Shown one piece after another: positions 62,264 through 64,000 of a DNA stretch of 64,000 nt. Numbering within the stretch: the first letter of the stretch is position 1; each line of letters opens with the position of its first letter. Position numbers and translations under genes: made by a program. The stretch is from positions 1 through 64,000 of the forward strand of contig JBKECY010000020.1 in the NCBI GenBank assembly GCA_047975025.1, read 5' to 3'. The stretch comes from JBKECY01 sp047975025. Its GTDB lineage: Bacteria > Bacillota > Clostridia > Lachnospirales > Lachnospiraceae. A model generated the notes under the pieces. It worked only from the letters and a program-made list of their open reading frames with translations, had not been told where the DNA came from and made no database searches.

Positions 62264-63883
62264 TCAGATTTTATGGTAGAGTTTTCTATAATCTGACGGA
62301 CTTAGTCCGGTTACTTTCTTAAACAATCTCGAAAAATATTTCAAATCACTGTATCCTACCTGCTCAGCGACTTCGACCATTCCAATATTTTGCTCGGCGA
62401 GCAGCTCTTTAGCTTTGTCCACCCGAATCTGAATCAGGTATTCCGAGAAACCTTGTCCAGTTTCTTTTTTAAAAATAGAGGAAAAATAAGTGGCATTGAA
62501 CCCGACCAGTTTCCCCATATCCTCCAGACGCAGCGCCTCTTGGTAATGCTGCTGTACGTATTTTTTGACATCCCGTATGGGCCTGATTTCTGTCTGCCGT
62601 TTATCTTCAGCAAAATCCATCATGTGGTGTCTGAAAAGCACCAGCAGCTGCTCGAATACTTCCTGCAGCGACACGCATCTGCAGAAACGTCTGTAAAATT
62701 CATTTTGCATATTTTCCTTGCTCAGCTCTTCTCCAATATTTCTAAAGCCAAAGTCATATACTTCAATGATTTCACTGCACAGCAATGCGACCAGCATCCC
62801 GTCCAGATCCTGCCGCAAAAGTGTCTCCTGTTTTATCTGCTCAATGGTGCGTACAACTGCATCAACATCGAGTATCTCTATCTGCTTTAACAGCTCATTT
62901 CTTACCTTGCTATTGAAAAGCTCCGTCACCTGCGTCTTGGCCGGCGGCAGATCTGTACTCTCGATGATTCTGCCGGTTCCCAGCAACAGCCGGTTCAATA
63001 CGGCGCGCTTGGCTTCGTAGATCGAATTCTGGATGGAGCACAAAGCATCCGTCACAAGCCCCAGACCTACGGTTACCTGAATATTCCAAAACAAATCCCG
63101 CAGGCGTAAAATCTCTTTCATCACCTTTTTAAGCTTGGCGCGCATTTCCTTTTGGTCAAGTGCATCACTGTGCAGAATCAGGAATACGCCTTCTTCCTTT
63201 ACAGTGCTTAGAAACTCTTCGTTTTCCCGCGCAAATTCTTCTTCTACAATTTCCTGAATGCGTTTGAGCAGAATCAGATACGTTTCCTCATTCTCAGTTT
63301 CTATTGCAATATCCGGCTTAATGACCACTGCCTGGTATACCCCGGACTCATCTTGCACCTGCGGATAACCGGCATTTCTTGCATAGTCTTTTCCCGCAAA
63401 GTAATTCGGATTGGCAATCAGGTTCTCCATGAAATTGCGGCGCATCGTCTGCGCATCTCGTGTGACCTGCTGCTGCAGTTCCTCTGTATGACTCTCTTTT
63501 AGCCTTAGTTTATCCTTCTCATTTACCACTCTGGTTACAATTGAAATCAGTTCTTCTTCACGAATTGGTTTCAACAGATAGTCTTCCACACCAAATTTAA
63601 TCGCATTATGTGCATAATCGAACTGCCTGTGTCCGCTGATAATAATAAAGTAGATGTCTTTATCTAAAGCTTTCGCTTTTTCGATTAACTGCAGGCCATC
63701 ATATCCGGGCATACGTATATCTGTAATGACAATATCGGGTGTTTTATCTTCAATAATCTGCAGCGCAGTTATACCATCCTGCGCTATGCCGACTACTTCG
63801 ACGCCCAGTGCTTCCCAGTCTATGACATTTTGAATCAATTTGCAGACCTTCGCTTCATCATCCGCAATCAATACTTTGTACAT
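62264..63883 (-). CDS. YesN-like AraC-type response regulator
   Basis: A 539-residue regulator: receiver domain with ADDE (7-10), phosphoacceptor D55 in VITDIRMPG, S in IISGHRQ and K in LLKPIRE; a central about 300-residue region; and a C-terminal AraC-type double HTH (about 440-539) with FSEYLIQIRVDKAKELL and VGYSDLKYFSRLFKK. Such regulators usually activate the sugar transporter beside them. The ATG at 63883 follows GGGAGG by 6 bp. A terminator-like hairpin ends 28 bp upstream, so the operon may be under attenuation. Confidence 0.95.
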   Translation of the reverse strand: MYKVLIADDEAKVCKLIQNVIDWEALGVEVVGIAQDGITALQIIEDKTPDIVITDIRMPGYDGLQLIEKAKALDKDIYFIIISGHRQFDYAHNAIKFGVEDYLLKPIREEELISIVTRVVNEKDKLRLKESHTEELQQQVTRDAQTMRRNFMENLIANPNYFAGKDYARNAGYPQVQDESGVYQAVVIKPDIAIETENEETYLILLKRIQEIVEEEFARENEEFLSTVKEEGVFLILHSDALDQKEMRAKLKKVMKEILRLRDLFWNIQVTVGLGLVTDALCSIQNSIYEAKRAVLNRLLLGTGRIIESTDLPPAKTQVTELFNSKVRNELLKQIEILDVDAVVRTIEQIKQETLLRQDLDGMLVALLCSEIIEVYDFGFRNIGEELSKENMQNEFYRRFCRCVSLQEVFEQLLVLFRHHMMDFAEDKRQTEIRPIRDVKKYVQQHYQEALRLEDMGKLVGFNATYFSSIFKKETGQGFSEYLIQIRVDKAKELLAEQNIGMVEVAEQVGYSDLKYFSRLFKKVTGLSPSDYRKLYHKI

Positions 63884-63911
63884 AGTAAACCTCCCTATAT
63901 TGCCAATATTC

Positions 63912-63951
63912 AAAAAGACCTGCAGCTCCCGGTTATGCTAAGGAGCTGCAA
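63912..63951 (-). terminator. Terminator-like hairpin upstream of the YesN-like gene
   Basis: Nine-base arms TGCAGCTCC and GGAGCTGCA (63921-63929 and 63942-63950) are followed on the minus strand by GGTCTTTTTG. It either ends a gene beyond the window or acts as an attenuator for the operon that begins 28 bp later. Confidence 0.75.
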
Positions 63952-63969
63952 GCCTTCTTACTGCTTGCT

Positions 63970-64000
63970 CATAGGCTCTGACCTAAGGTCTGTCATTCAC
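63970..64000. repeat. Copy of a short palindromic repeat core at the window edge
   Basis: GACCTAAGGTC with a flanking GGCTC resembles the TTGACCTAAAGGTCAA element and its GCTC flank at 18055-18074. This suggests a dispersed small repeat; the element is cut by the edge. Confidence 0.35.

Noticed and set aside
1..64000. CRISPR arrays, tRNA or rRNA genes, insertion sequences, prophage
   Set aside because: No regularly spaced repeats, no cloverleaf or rRNA sequence, and no transposase, integrase or phage structural gene was recognised in either strand.

Overview
The window looks like chromosomal DNA of a strictly anaerobic, low-to-mid GC Gram-positive bacterium, most likely a clostridium of the Lachnospiraceae type. 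This rests on an oxygen-independent ribonucleotide reductase (nrdD), an [FeFe]-hydrogenase maturation GTPase (hydF), tRNA-dependent amidation by gatCAB under a T-box, dapL/dapF lysine and peptidoglycan precursor synthesis, sortase-type and LCP-type wall assembly, and AGGAGG-type ribosome binding sites before nearly every gene. No tRNA, rRNA, CRISPR array, transposase or prophage gene was seen. Almost all genes lie on the minus strand; only rpsT, argG and a nitroreductase are on the plus strand.

Layout. 1-4.6 kb: 5' part of uvrA (with a LexA-like SOS box), hemW and lepA. 4.6-6.3 kb: a DUF975/CmpB-like membrane protein. 6.4-8.4 kb: an AT-rich two-gene island, an AAA15-type ATPase overlapping a small TOPRIM/RloB-like protein, with its own promoter, probably an anti-phage defence pair. 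8.5-16.4 kb: a five-gene cell-surface locus ending in a 1698-residue beta-helix adhesin, whose leader holds nine GGTT units directly downstream of a promoter and a large hairpin. 16.5-24 kb: rpsT, holA, comEC, a GerMN lipoprotein, a histidine kinase, a response regulator and comEA; the usual comEA-comEC-holA-rpsT order is interrupted by a two-component system plus lipoprotein that resembles actinobacterial MtrAB-LpqB. 24-26.3 kb: a P-type cation ATPase. 26.4-32.4 kb: the arginine regulon, argCJBD divergent from argG around ArgR-like boxes. 32.4-33 kb: copZ-csoR with a CsoR-type operator. 33-35.3 kb: nrdD with NrdR boxes. 35.3-38.7 kb: gatCAB behind a T-box whose putative specifier loop carries overlapping Glu and Asn codons. 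38.8-42.8 kb: dapL, dapF, an ANTAR protein and glnA. 43-45.5 kb: hydF with an N-terminally short aspartase-like lyase. 45.5-49.1 kb: htrA and glmS. 49.1-55.5 kb: a wall or capsule polysaccharide cluster (three glycosyltransferases, a polyprenyl-phosphate sugar transferase, an LCP ligase). 55.7-56.3 kb: a nitroreductase. 56.3-63.9 kb: a sugar-uptake and signalling operon with a YesN-like regulator, a YesM-like kinase that has essentially no extracellular domain, a double ABC ATPase that has lost its catalytic motifs, then an intact RbsA-like ATPase, RbsC-like permease and RbsB-like binding protein.

The most unusual parts are the pseudo-ATPase/sensor-less kinase/ABC importer operon, the repeat-controlled surface locus, the defence pair with an altered TOPRIM motif, and the two-codon T-box. 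All assignments come from reading the sequence and recognising motifs; no database search was run.
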